Assembly (NCBI RefSeq): GCF_018333215.1
Contig: NZ_BORO01000013.1
Span: forward strand, 1 to 64,000
DNA length: 64,000 nt
From: Oceanobacillus sp. J11TS1
GTDB lineage: Bacteria; Bacillota; Bacilli; Bacillales; Amphibacillaceae
Direction of reading: 5' to 3'
Part shown: positions 34,885-43,954 of the stretch, in pieces
How positions within the stretch are numbered: position 1 is the stretch's first letter
How the letters are laid out: the number at the start of each line of letters is the position of its first letter
Translations under genes and position numbers: made by a program
Notes under the pieces: model-generated
The model's input: the letters and a program-made list of their open reading frames with translations, nothing else
What the model was told of the DNA's origin: nothing
Database searches by the model: none

Positions 34885-35451
34885 ATGTTAGATAACTTTC
34901 TAGAGGTGGTTAGAATTTTCATGCAAATCTTAAAAGGAGAAATACCACTGGCTCAGGTCTATGCTGTCGTTTGTGTACTTATTGCAGTGAGTTTGCTTCA
35001 CTTTGTAAGCGAGTTAATAAAATCCAAAGGAAAAATAAACATAATGAAATTAATTGTGGAAGCAATAGCTACAAGCTTTATAATTTTTATATTTTATATG
35101 GGCGTTTACATGTTTATATTTAAAGTCCTTAACTTCTTTATCAATGATAGTAGAATACTCAGCGATGTGAACTTACTGTGGTACACACTTATATCATTTA
35201 TTTGCTTTATTTCTTTATTCTCTATATTCTTTTTATATCAAAAATTAAACACTTTAGGTCGTGGGGTTATCGTTGTTTTTCATATTCTTATTACGTATTC
35301 AATCATAACCTTCGTCAATCAAAATTGGGTACCACAAATAGAATTACCAATATTGACTATAATCTGCACGCTCATATTAAATTTAGTTTCTAGTATTTTC
35401 TTTATTACCTATGGCACAGAGACGAATCAAAAGGTAAGTGATGCTCCGTGA
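34885..35451 (+). CDS. Multi-pass membrane protein of unknown function
   Basis: 188 residues with about five hydrophobic helices (for example LKFFINDS-type loops between them) and no recognised motif. ATG 6 bases after GTAGGTGATT. It follows the TetR gene by 14 bases and overlaps the next small frame by GTGA. Confidence 0.65.
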   Translation: MLDNFLEVVRIFMQILKGEIPLAQVYAVVCVLIAVSLLHFVSELIKSKGKINIMKLIVEAIATSFIIFIFYMGVYMFIFKVLNFFINDSRILSDVNLLWYTLISFICFISLFSIFFLYQKLNTLGRGVIVVFHILITYSIITFVNQNWVPQIELPILTIICTLILNLVSSIFFITYGTETNQKVSDAP

Positions 35452-35594
35452 ACCCAGAAATTGCTAACACTGTTTTTACGACCACTAAGAAAACGGTAAT
35501 TGCGAAGATAGGATTAGTTAAATTGACTTTCAATAAAGATACAACTCGATTACCAGATAAAGAATCACCCATTCGAAAGATTTTATTCCTATAG
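35448..35594 (+). CDS. Small frame translationally coupled to the membrane protein
   Basis: A GTG overlapping the preceding TGA (GTGA) opens a 48-codon frame: MNPEIANTVFTTTKKTVIAK, then a basic C-terminus ending ILFL. The GTGA coupling and composition support a real gene; the ribosome site (AAGGTAAGTG) is distant. A terminator follows directly. Family not recognised. Confidence 0.4.
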   Translation: MNPEIANTVFTTTKKTVIAKIGLVKLTFNKDTTRLPDKESPIRKILFL

Positions 35595-35627
35595 CAGTTA
35601 TCTTTCGGTGGGATGGAATTAAAAAAA

Positions 35628-35660
35628 GGAGAGGGGACGATTAAAGTTCCCTCTCCTTTT
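35628..35660 (+). terminator. Terminator of the TetR unit
   Basis: GGAGAGGGGAC (35628-35638) pairs with GTTCCCTCTCC (35646-35656), followed by TTTT. Confidence 0.85.
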
Positions 35661-35806
35661 CGCACACTATTACTTCCAAACTTATAGCCAGTTTTCCTTC
35701 ATAAAATGCAATTGCTCTAAATTCCCATATTCCCTTTGTTCCATAGAATGTTGCATTTCGCTATCCACTTGCTTATGACCTTTATAAAAACAATTGTTTA
35801 TCTAAA

Positions 35807-38014
35807 TTATTTCTCCTTAATCCCTTTGCCAGCAAACACCGTCGTTTTTGTCTCCTCAGGCGCAACCATCACCGGCCAATAGAATGCTCCGCCTCGCCAG
35901 CCTTGTTCTTCCGCTCCATTCTGCCTTATCAAAATTAATGATGGAACCACTCGAGCCAGATTCCTCGCTATTTTCAATTCATCCTGCTTCGTATCCGGCG
36001 CATCTTCAAATCGGCCGGTACTTTTGCGAATACGCGCCATATTACGATTCTGACGCAGAACAACCCAAACATGTCCTTTTCGATTCGTATCCATTTCCTC
36101 TGATAAATAATTCATCACGGAGCAATACGTTTCTAGATCCCAACCATAACCTTCCTTAAATTCATAAGTTTGATAAATCATTTCTAACAGTTCCTGTACT
36201 TTTTCCTTCTTCACAAGAAAACAACGAGCATCTTTGGGATGTATCGCTTTTGCTGTTCGCTTCATGGTTTCTACGTATTTATCCAATTTCTTCATTTCGC
36301 GCTGTAGGTAGCTCTTCGGAATCGTTTGAAATCCTGTCGGCAGCATCCGTTTCCCTGGCTTTAACATCTGCACACTTGATAACAATATTTTATTGGGATT
36401 GCATGGCAATATCGTATTATCCATGTCCTTTTGAATGAAGACAACTTCCCCGCTATTTGCTCCGAATTCAAAAGCACGGCGTAACTCTGTGTCAAATTCA
36501 TGCATTTGCTCCATCACACTGTAAATACGCTTTGTCGTATAAAAACGGGTAACTGCAATATCCTCAAGCGGGCGCGCGCCGTACATTCTGGAATGCTGCA
36601 ATACGGTATCCTGCTGGAATTTTTGCGGATTTCTTCCATAATAGAAACCAATTAAGTTTTTTATCGTTATACCTCGGTCAAGAATTTGCCCGCCAATAAA
36701 GAAATTCAGCGGAGTCCGTAATTTTAGTTCTCCTGATTTATCTAATAAATTATCGACATCTTGCTCCGAGTTCACAATTTCAATTAATAGCTCCTCCTCC
36801 ACAATCGCTTCACGAACGTTGGATAATACTTCATCAAAGGATGGAAAATAGATATCCTTTATTTGAGAACGCACAAAATCCTGATAGGCTGTGCGGATTA
36901 ATTGGTCAAAAATAGGATCATCCTTCCGAATCGCTTCCCGGAGCTGCTCCTCCATATGCAGCATCACTTCTTCCTGCCACTGATGAGCAGCCTTTGTGGT
37001 GATGGTGTGCATAATAAAAGCATATTTTTCAACACGCTGTTCCTTTCTCTCCTGTTGGATATTGCGGATTTTACTCCCAACAATAAAATGAATCAACGCG
37101 CTGCGAATTCCTTCATACCGCTCACCTGTAAGCAAATGGTTTACTTTCACTTTGCGTTTATCGCTTTTCCTTAAAATTTCCAGCTCCTCTTCTGAAATCT
37201 CATGATAAAGGTAACTTGCCATATGTCCATCTTCTTTGGATTTTTCAAAATACATTTCTCCACCGATATATTTATCATGTACCGGTACTAATTCTGTAAA
37301 AGCTGGCCGCTTCGGCTGAAAGGCTTTATGCTCATGTACCGTCATATCATCCGGCTGGAGATACAAGGAGTACGGAGTTGCGGTTACTTGTAGGTAGGCA
37401 GCATCTTCTAGCCTTGCACGGATCTGATCGATTTGCCCGGCAATGACTTTTAAATCAATGATATTTTTATCTTTTACATTGTCATAGGCAACAGAAGCAA
37501 AATCAGCTTCATCATCAATAAATAAAATTTTTCGTTCCGCTAGGTCTGGATACATTTCAAATAATAGATTTTCTAAACGCTGCATATTCTTCTTTTCCTT
37601 TTTAAGAACAATCGCAAGCTTTCTCTTTAATTCGAATTTACGCAGCTTTACAGGCATTTTCATAATGTCATAAACAGCTAAATGATCTTCCTCGATGCAC
37701 TCCATAAACTCATTCTCTATTCTTTCAAAGGTCTGCTTAACAAGTGCATTCGAGTTTTTGGTTAAGATGATCACTACTTCAAATCCATTGTCCAATCCTA
37801 AGCCCATGGAACCCAGAAAGGAGCGGGTTTTCCCAGATTGGATATGTCCTAATAGCATTCCCGGCTTTTTCGACGTGGTGGAAACATCTAATAGCTTAGA
37901 TACCGTACGATGCATGACATTTAATTCTTCTGTTTTATAATTATTTTTTCTATATAACGGAGAAAAGAACGTCCCATCCGTTTTTAATGTTGATTGGATT
38001 GTTTGCATATTCAT
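35807..38014 (-). CDS. Z1-domain ATPase (stand-alone)
   Basis: 735 residues, ATG after AAAGGAAG. A superfamily-2-like engine: Walker A GHIQSGKT at 56-63, DDEAD near 166, TATP near 210, then the Z1 domain with GGQILDRGITIKNLIGFYYG and the Arg-finger-like QHSRMYGAR near 475. Z1 proteins are known from operons with GHKL ATPases, restriction nucleases and DNA methylases and are thought to act in defence. None of these partners is here; the only close neighbour is a divergent J-domain/TPR gene. Function is therefore open. Confidence 0.85.
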   Translation of the reverse strand: MNMQTIQSTLKTDGTFFSPLYRKNNYKTEELNVMHRTVSKLLDVSTTSKKPGMLLGHIQSGKTRSFLGSMGLGLDNGFEVVIILTKNSNALVKQTFERIENEFMECIEEDHLAVYDIMKMPVKLRKFELKRKLAIVLKKEKKNMQRLENLLFEMYPDLAERKILFIDDEADFASVAYDNVKDKNIIDLKVIAGQIDQIRARLEDAAYLQVTATPYSLYLQPDDMTVHEHKAFQPKRPAFTELVPVHDKYIGGEMYFEKSKEDGHMASYLYHEISEEELEILRKSDKRKVKVNHLLTGERYEGIRSALIHFIVGSKIRNIQQERKEQRVEKYAFIMHTITTKAAHQWQEEVMLHMEEQLREAIRKDDPIFDQLIRTAYQDFVRSQIKDIYFPSFDEVLSNVREAIVEEELLIEIVNSEQDVDNLLDKSGELKLRTPLNFFIGGQILDRGITIKNLIGFYYGRNPQKFQQDTVLQHSRMYGARPLEDIAVTRFYTTKRIYSVMEQMHEFDTELRRAFEFGANSGEVVFIQKDMDNTILPCNPNKILLSSVQMLKPGKRMLPTGFQTIPKSYLQREMKKLDKYVETMKRTAKAIHPKDARCFLVKKEKVQELLEMIYQTYEFKEGYGWDLETYCSVMNYLSEEMDTNRKGHVWVVLRQNRNMARIRKSTGRFEDAPDTKQDELKIARNLARVVPSLILIRQNGAEEQGWRGGAFYWPVMVAPEETKTTVFAGKGIKEK

Positions 38015-38434
38015 TTGCTTACTTCCTTTGAATAATAAAAAAGTGACCTAATCAGCCACTTTTAGCTTTTTTATTTTGTATGATATATATCTGCTTTCCC
38101 TTTAAATATACCATTTTTAAATACCGCACTCAATCTATGTTAAGATAGAGAAATTGCTTCAGTGAAATGACCACAAATTAAGTGAATCACCTTGTTCTTG
38201 TCACTTTCTTGCTAGATTCGCAAAGAAAAGCTACAATGTAAAACGGACCCAAATACAAAATCCTATCTATTATAGTCTTAAGAGACAGTACTGCCTTTCA
38301 ATATGCCTAAACAGTCATCCGCAAGAATAAGGCATCTATAAAACAGCAGAATCCTTCCCCAACTTTTTTATATAAGACGGAGATGATGCACGTTTCGTCT
38401 ATGGGCAAGGGATTTTATTAATCTATATCGACAG
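38015..38434. other. Intergenic region between the Z1 and J-domain genes
   Basis: No gene seen. Just before the Z1 ribosome site the minus strand has a weak AAAAGTG/CACTTTT hairpin followed by T (about 38040-38066) that could attenuate the Z1 transcript. AGACG/CGTCT (about 38383-38401) forms a small hairpin ahead of the terminator at 38435. No known riboswitch was recognised. Confidence 0.4.
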
Positions 38435-38462
38435 GGATAAAGGAAGTGACTTTATCCTTTTT
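38435..38462 (+). terminator. Terminator inside the leader of the J-domain gene
   Basis: GGATAAAG (38435-38442) and CTTTATCC (38450-38457) form a perfect stem followed by five T, 30 bases before the J-domain/TPR start codon. There is no gene upstream on this strand, so it either attenuates the J-domain transcript or ends a small RNA. Confidence 0.7.
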
Positions 38463-38491
38463 GGACCTTAAATAATGAGGAGTTTATCAAT

Positions 38492-39838
38492 ATGAGTAAA
38501 GTAAAACAAGAAAGCTATTATAAAATTCTTGGCACAACAGCAAATATTGGGCAAGCAAGAATCGAGGAAAAATATCTGGAGGCGTTGAAAAAACATCCTC
38601 TTGAAACAGATCCGGAAGGCCACGCTAAAGTGCAAGAAGCTTATGAGGTTTTAAAAGACCCCGATAGAAGGGCAGAATATGACTATATCCGTAAGCACGG
38701 TAAGTCAAAAGAAAATCAATCGAAAATAACCGACTCAGAAGCTTTAGCTAAGAAGAAGCAGGCAGATGTGGACATAGAAGATACCCAAACCGATAAAACC
38801 ACACAGAATGATGAAGCAGAGCAATACATGATTGCTGCCAAGGAAGCAATGGATAAAGGAGATAATAAAGAAGCCTTTGAAATCTATAAAAAATTAAACC
38901 AATTAATACCGGATAGCGGAGAAGTTAAGTTTAAGCTATTAAAGCTAGCTAGTTTAAATGGCGATGTCAATGAGATGGAAAAGGTGTTTTCGGAAATTAT
39001 TCCCCTTACTTCAAGTGATGAAGAGCTGCAAGTGATCTATACGTTAAAAGCCGATATTTACCAGGATAACGGCTATCTTGACAAAGCTATCGAAACGTAC
39101 AAAGAATTATTGGAAAAATTCCCTAAACAAACAGCCATGTTCGTACCCCCACTTGCAAATCTTTATGCCAATGCAAAACAATATGATAAAGCCATGCATT
39201 TAATGGAGAAATCAATACCAACAGAAGCAGAGGATACAAAAACGATTACTGCATTCTATTTATTCTGGGTTAATATTATTATCACAGTCGAAAAATGGTC
39301 TGCATTATCAAAGGTGTTATCAAAATTCAAAAAGCATCTAAAAAATGTATCGGACAAAGTTTATTTAAAAGAACTACAAGAGGAACTTATCCAGCAATAT
39401 ATGTATTTTCATAAAGAAGCCCTATTTCAAGAAGCTGAGATTTACATCGGTTTAGCCGATTTCATCTCCCAAAATAAAGATGATGAAATTAAAAAAGCAC
39501 ATGTAACAACCAAAAAACAGTCTCGCCTGCAAAAAGAGATCAACAAACTGTCTCATGATGTAAATGCTTATCAGCTTCTTTATTACAGAGCATATGAATG
39601 GTTTTATACCGGAAAAATAGCTCCTGCAAAAATCATTGCTGTTATGAATGAATTACCTTTCTATATAAGACAGCAGCTAGAGGGTGACAAACAGAGCTAT
39701 GCAGCAGGTATCTACCAATTGAAGAAAAAATATCCGCTCATCTATAAATCCTATCAAGATAAGTGGGATAACTTATTTGAACAGCTGACTGCAGGGCTTA
39801 GCCGACAGGAAAAACGAGATTTGCGTAAAAAGAAATAA
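38492..39838 (+). CDS. J-domain/TPR protein with degenerate HPD motif
   Basis: 448 residues, ATG after TGAGGAGTTTATCA. Residues 8-65 match a J domain (ESYYKILGTT, then QEAYEVLKDPDRRAEYD), but the essential His-Pro-Asp reads His-Pro-Leu (KKHPLETD), so it probably cannot stimulate DnaK ATPase. A charged linker and four or so TPR units (about 105-260) follow, then a helical C-terminus with a basic tail. Divergent from the Z1 gene. Likely a scaffold rather than a working co-chaperone. Confidence 0.8.
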   Translation: MSKVKQESYYKILGTTANIGQARIEEKYLEALKKHPLETDPEGHAKVQEAYEVLKDPDRRAEYDYIRKHGKSKENQSKITDSEALAKKKQADVDIEDTQTDKTTQNDEAEQYMIAAKEAMDKGDNKEAFEIYKKLNQLIPDSGEVKFKLLKLASLNGDVNEMEKVFSEIIPLTSSDEELQVIYTLKADIYQDNGYLDKAIETYKELLEKFPKQTAMFVPPLANLYANAKQYDKAMHLMEKSIPTEAEDTKTITAFYLFWVNIIITVEKWSALSKVLSKFKKHLKNVSDKVYLKELQEELIQQYMYFHKEALFQEAEIYIGLADFISQNKDDEIKKAHVTTKKQSRLQKEINKLSHDVNAYQLLYYRAYEWFYTGKIAPAKIIAVMNELPFYIRQQLEGDKQSYAAGIYQLKKKYPLIYKSYQDKWDNLFEQLTAGLSRQEKRDLRKKK

Positions 39839-39842
39839 CAAC

Positions 39843-39882
39843 AAAAAATGAGCCATTCTAAAAAGAGAAAGGCTCATTTTTT
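39843..39882. terminator. Terminator of the J-domain/TPR gene
   Basis: AAAAAATGAGCC (39843-39854) pairs with GGCTCATTTTTT (39871-39882), followed by GTTTTTC. Confidence 0.85.
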
Positions 39883-39969
39883 GTTTTTCTTCTATAAAGT
39901 TCATCTCAATTAGAGCCTGTTTAATTTCCGGTTCTAAATCGACGGAGTATTATCCCTGCAAGCATGATT

Positions 39970-40119
39970 GGCAAAGGTAATCGTTTATGAATCGGATGTA
40001 AAATACCAGTCACACCTTAAAAAAGTGGAACAAAAAGCAAAAGAAAAACATCTAAATTTATAGTCTAATTAAAAAATCAATTAAAGGAGCACATCAAATG
40101 GGGGTGTTTCCATTATAGT
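39970..40119 (+). pseudogene. Truncated gene ends
   Basis: A frame from about 39970 ends with YESDVKYQSHLKKVEQKAK and HLNL before TAG; it looks like a genuine protein C-terminus without a front. It is followed by AAAGGAGCACATCAA and ATG (40098) for a six-residue frame (MGVFPL). Both look like remains of deleted genes. Confidence 0.3.
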
Positions 40120-40197
40120 CCAACCACGTTATAATTAATATATTGTTAAAATACTATAAATTTTTGGGGTATATGTAACGGGAAAGAGAATGTTAGG

Positions 40198-40344
40198 TTG
40201 TATTTTGGGTTGTTATCTATTTCGTTCATACTTTGTAGCAACACAGTTTTTGCTGAAGAAACTAATTCAGAAGAGGAAATTCAACCAGCTGCTTATTTCT
40301 ATTTTGTTTTAGATAATCCAATTCAGGACAAACATATAAGGTAA
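40198..40344 (+). pseudogene. Small signal-peptide-bearing frame or remnant
   Basis: A TTG-initiated frame of 48 residues has a clear export signal (LSISFILCSNTVFA then EE) with an A-x-A-like cleavage site and only about 28 mature residues. The ribosome site is poor. It may be a secreted peptide or the start of a truncated secreted protein. Confidence 0.35.
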
Positions 40345-40382
40345 CCACAGTAATTCTATAACATGTAAGAAAGGATTTTTAT

Positions 40383-40556
40383 ATGAAAAAGAAGAGCATC
40401 ATTGTATTAATAACAATAGCCATCATTGGTTTTGGTATTTTTACGTATTATTCTTATCCTACTGACGCTGACAAAGGAACCGACAGCATTGTAACGGATA
40501 AAAATGGAGAAGTAGTAGAACCACTCGATGAAGATAACAATAATATGGGTCATTGA
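40383..40556 (+). CDS. Small membrane-anchored acidic protein, 57 residues
   Basis: ATG 7 bases after AAAGGA. One N-terminal helix (KKKSIIVLITIAIIGFGIF) is followed by a short, acidic extracytoplasmic segment ending in EPLDEDNNNMGH. Complete frame with a proper ribosome site, though it lies among gene remnants. Family not recognised. Confidence 0.5.
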   Translation: MKKKSIIVLITIAIIGFGIFTYYSYPTDADKGTDSIVTDKNGEVVEPLDEDNNNMGH

Positions 40557-40562
40557 TGTAAG

Positions 40563-40715
40563 GTGTCATTTATTAGCGGCATAGATCTCAAGTACATTCT
40601 TTATGGCCAAGAACGTATGGGCATACAAAAAGAATATTCCTATGTAGCCATTAAATCAGATGACCCAGCACAACTTAGGACTATTATTTCAAATAAGATC
40701 GAAAAAGTATCTTAA
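40563..40715 (+). pseudogene. C-terminal fragment of an unidentified protein
   Basis: 50 codons opening only 6 bases after the previous stop without a convincing ribosome site (GTG at 40563). The sequence (KYILYGQERMGIQKEYSYV, then QLRTIISNKIEKVS) looks like the real end of a soluble protein. Probably a truncated gene. Confidence 0.35.
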
Positions 40716-40872
40716 TGAAGTAATGACATATTTAACTCCTAGAAGGCAACGTAAACTTCTAGGAGTTGTTTTGTATATTTATTGCAAAAAAGATTAGCCA
40801 TGGTCAGTTTTCCTAATAATTGCTACAATCAAGAAGAAAAATCATAAAACAAAACACCCCATGGAGGCAATC

Positions 40873-41556
40873 ATGAAATACGACGTTATATTTTTCGATC
40901 TAGATGATACTTTATTTGACTTTGGCCAATCAGAGAAGGCAGCGCTGCATAAAACATTTGTAACATTTGGATTACCTGATGGATTTAACAAATACCATGC
41001 AAACTACAGAGAGATTAGCAATGTACTATGGAGAGAGCTAGAACAGGGAAAGCTTTCGGTATCAGCATTGGGGGTAGAGCGATTTAGAAGATTATTTGCT
41101 ACGAACCAGATTGATATCGATGCAGCAGAATTTAACGGTACTTACCTTGGAAATCTAGGAAAGGAAGTATATCTGATGGATGGCGTGGAAGAATTATTTG
41201 ATTCGCTTTCCGACCAGCGTTTGGCTATTATCACCAATGGTTTCAGGAATGTGCAGCTAGCTAAAATGGAAAGCTCGCCACTTTATAATACCTTTGAACA
41301 GATTATTATCTCAGAGGATGCCGGCTTCCAAAAACCTGATAAACGAATTTTCGATTATGCGTTTTCTAAACTAGGACTGACTGATAAAGCTACTTCATTA
41401 ATGGTTGGAGATTCATTAACATCTGATATGCAAGGCGGGATTAACTACGGGATAGATACTTGCTGGTTCAACCCAAATCACAAGGAAAACTCCATTGGGA
41501 TAAAGCCGACTTATGAAATTGATCATTTAACGCAGCTTATTGATATTGTAAAGTGA
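40873..41556 (+). CDS. HAD-IA hydrolase of the YfnB/YjjG type
   Basis: 227 residues from the ATG after GGAGGCAATC (an ATG 12 bases upstream overlaps that site). Motif I FFDLDDT at 6-12, motif II ITNGF near 105, Lys of motif III in FQKPDKR near 155 and motif IV VGDSLTSDMQGG near 180. Relatives remove phosphate from pyrimidine nucleotides, including damaged ones. Monocistronic. Confidence 0.85.
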   Translation: MKYDVIFFDLDDTLFDFGQSEKAALHKTFVTFGLPDGFNKYHANYREISNVLWRELEQGKLSVSALGVERFRRLFATNQIDIDAAEFNGTYLGNLGKEVYLMDGVEELFDSLSDQRLAIITNGFRNVQLAKMESSPLYNTFEQIIISEDAGFQKPDKRIFDYAFSKLGLTDKATSLMVGDSLTSDMQGGINYGIDTCWFNPNHKENSIGIKPTYEIDHLTQLIDIVK

Positions 41557-41641
41557 TTCATTTGGAATAGGAAAGCAAGGTTTCCTGAATCACCTTGCTT
41601 TCCTATTGTTTTACAGAGAAAAATTCTCGATTAACTCCATT

Positions 41642-42109
41642 TTAGGAAAGAATACGTTTATTCAACGAAACCATTTCCAGCAAGCCTAAAGCTGCTTCCC
41701 CGCCTTTGTTGCCAGCTTTCGTGCCTGCTCTTTCAATTGCCTGCTCAATCGTTTCTGTTGCTAACACCCCGAACATAACCGGAATATCTGCATGCAAGCC
41801 TATGTGAGCAATCCCCTTTGCTGCTTCATTACTGACTAGGTCATAATGTGTGGTGGCTCCGCGGATAACCACTCCAAGCGTTAGGATGCCATCATATTTT
41901 TTCGTTTTCTCTACCTGTTTCGTAATAAATGGGAGCTCAAAAGCGCCTGGCACCCAGTAAACATCAATATCCTCTTCTCTTACGCCATGTCTTCTTAAAA
42001 TATCTTTGGCACCTTCCAGTAATTTAGAAGTGATAAACTCATTAAATCTAGAAACCGTAATTGCTACTTTTATCTGTTCACCTTGAAACATTCCTTCGTA
42101 TACAGTCAT
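41642..42109 (-). CDS. ribH: 6,7-dimethyl-8-ribityllumazine synthase
   Basis: 155 residues, exactly the family length. Substrate-binding segments [24 protein letters not shown] and [14 protein letters not shown] (His of the active site) are present. It condenses ribityl-aminopyrimidinedione with dihydroxybutanone phosphate. Last gene of ribD-E-BA-H, 12 bases after ribBA. Confidence 0.96.
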   Translation of the reverse strand: MTVYEGMFQGEQIKVAITVSRFNEFITSKLLEGAKDILRRHGVREEDIDVYWVPGAFELPFITKQVEKTKKYDGILTLGVVIRGATTHYDLVSNEAAKGIAHIGLHADIPVMFGVLATETIEQAIERAGTKAGNKGGEAALGLLEMVSLNKRILS

Positions 42110-42121
42110 AATTCATTCTCC

Positions 42122-43315
42122 TTATAAAGTTAGTAAATGATGAAATTTATCTTTTTTAACTTTTAAATAGTGTTTATTATCGTTATAAATCGTTGTTTCT
42201 ATAGGGACGCGTTCCACAACCTCTATACCAAATTGCTGCAATTCACTTACTTTATCTGGATTGTTTGTCAGCAATCGGATTTGAGAAACACCTTCGTTTT
42301 TTAACAGCCAAGCCGCGATATCGTAATGCCGTTCGTCAGGCTGGAATCCAAGCGCTACATTTGCTTCATAGGTGTCTATGCCCTGCTCCTGCAATTCGTA
42401 TGTCTTCAATTTATTAAGTAATCCAATGCCTCTTCCTTCCTGACGCAAATACAGAATGGCTCCTCTTCCTTCTAATGCAATCAACTGCATAGCACGCTCT
42501 AATTGTTCCCCGCAGTCACATCGATGGGAGCCAAAAATATCTCCTGTCAGGCATTCCGAGTGAACCCGAACTAAAATAGGCGTTTGACTATTACGTATCT
42601 CTCCCATTGATAAAACAAGTTGGTCTTTTCCTTCTTTATCTTGGTAAAGAGAAAGGTTAAAATCACCATATTTCGTAGGCAGTTTTGCTTTTGCATTCGG
42701 CTTCCCTATGGTTTTCCTTAAATATTCTGCAAGCTCCTCTATGGTAATCAATGGCATTTCCCATTCCACGGAGAGTTCTTGTAAATCTTTTAACCGAGCC
42801 ATCGTCCCATCTTCCTTCAAAATCTCGCAAATGTATGCTGCCTCCGTATCTCCTGCTAACTTAGCTAAATCAATCGCCGCTTCTGTATGTCCCCTTCGTT
42901 CTAACACACCACCGTTCTTGGCTATCAAAGGAAAGACATGTCCTGGTCTATGAAAGTCTTCCGCACAGCTTTCTATACTTGCTAACTTTTGTATCGTTTT
43001 CGCTCGTTCAAATGTGGAGATTCCTGTTGTCGTTTCTATATGATCCACACTAATTGTAAAAGCTGTCCCATATTCGTCTGTATTCTCTGTAGTCATTTCC
43101 CGTAAATTTAATTTATTCGCTATTTGCTCTGACACCGGTGCACAAATCAATCCACGAGCGTATTTGGCCATAAAGTTTACTGTTTCTGCAGTTGCATTGC
43201 TGGAAAGACCAACTAAATCTCCTTCAGCCTCCCGATCCTCATCGTCCGCAACAATAATCAGCTTTCCTTGCTTCAGCGCTGTGATAGCTCGTTCTATATT
43301 TTCATTTACAGACAT
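42122..43315 (-). CDS. ribBA: Bifunctional dihydroxybutanone-phosphate synthase/GTP cyclohydrolase II
   Basis: 397 residues. The RibB half (1-200) has DDEDREAEGDL and RRGHTEAA; the RibA half has the zinc cysteines in CLTGDIFGSHRCDCG and the GTP-binding RQEGRGIGL. It supplies both precursors of riboflavin. Named ribA in B. subtilis. 12 bases after ribE, ATG after TAGGAGAGGG. Confidence 0.96.
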   Translation of the reverse strand: MSVNENIERAITALKQGKLIIVADDEDREAEGDLVGLSSNATAETVNFMAKYARGLICAPVSEQIANKLNLREMTTENTDEYGTAFTISVDHIETTTGISTFERAKTIQKLASIESCAEDFHRPGHVFPLIAKNGGVLERRGHTEAAIDLAKLAGDTEAAYICEILKEDGTMARLKDLQELSVEWEMPLITIEELAEYLRKTIGKPNAKAKLPTKYGDFNLSLYQDKEGKDQLVLSMGEIRNSQTPILVRVHSECLTGDIFGSHRCDCGEQLERAMQLIALEGRGAILYLRQEGRGIGLLNKLKTYELQEQGIDTYEANVALGFQPDERHYDIAAWLLKNEGVSQIRLLTNNPDKVSELQQFGIEVVERVPIETTIYNDNKHYLKVKKDKFHHLLTL

Positions 43316-43327
43316 TTTTTCCCTCTC

Positions 43328-43954
43328 CTATTCTCCCATGTATTTATGCAATGCATGCTTTTTATCTGGACCTATCATCGCCTTGATATATTTTCCGAGT
43401 ATATCTGTTTCTATATTGACAAATTCTCCTTGTTTTAACTGTCCCAGATTTGTATGATGCATCGAAAATGGAATTAATGAAACACTGAACGTTCCTGGCG
43501 CCACATTAGAAACGGTTAAGCTTGTTCCATTAATGGCTACAGAGCCTTGTGGAACAATTTCTCCTTGTATTTGCGGCGGATAATAAAAGGTGAGTATAAC
43601 GGCATTTTCTTTTCTTACTTTTTTAATGAGCCGAGTCGTTACATCAACATGACCTGAAACAATATGTCCTTCAAAACGAGCATTGGCAGACATAGCACGT
43701 TCCAGATTCACCTTCGCATGTACGCGTAAATCAGAGAACGTCGATTTATGGAAAGTTTCCGGCATAATATCTACGGTAAAATCAGATGCCGTCACCGTTG
43801 TCGCAGTTAGACATACACCATTTACTGCCATGCTGTCTCCTACTTTATAGCCCTGCAGCAGTTCTCTTGAGGCTGCGCATGTTAATTCGATATGATGAGA
43901 CGCTTTTTTTATCTTTTTAATTGTTCCTATCTCTTGAATTAATCCTGTAAACAT
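43328..43954 (-). CDS. ribE: Riboflavin synthase, alpha subunit
   Basis: 208 residues with two lumazine-binding repeats, starting MFTGLIQEIG and again near residue 98 in EGHIVSGHVDVTT. It dismutates two lumazine molecules to riboflavin. Start lies 16 bases inside the end of ribD, so translation is coupled. Confidence 0.96.
   Translation of the reverse strand: MFTGLIQEIGTIKKIKKASHHIELTCAASRELLQGYKVGDSMAVNGVCLTATTVTASDFTVDIMPETFHKSTFSDLRVHAKVNLERAMSANARFEGHIVSGHVDVTTRLIKKVRKENAVILTFYYPPQIQGEIVPQGSVAINGTSLTVSNVAPGTFSVSLIPFSMHHTNLGQLKQGEFVNIETDILGKYIKAMIGPDKKHALHKYMGE

Noticed and set aside
35405-35665. 86-codon minus-strand frame
   Set aside because: Antisense to the TetR-unit small frame and the terminator; no ribosome site.
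29113-40860. Whole region as one multi-gene defence island
   Set aside because: Helicase, toxin-antitoxin and Z1 genes are on separate transcripts with metabolic genes between them, and no nuclease, methylase or integrase is seen; clustering alone does not prove an island.
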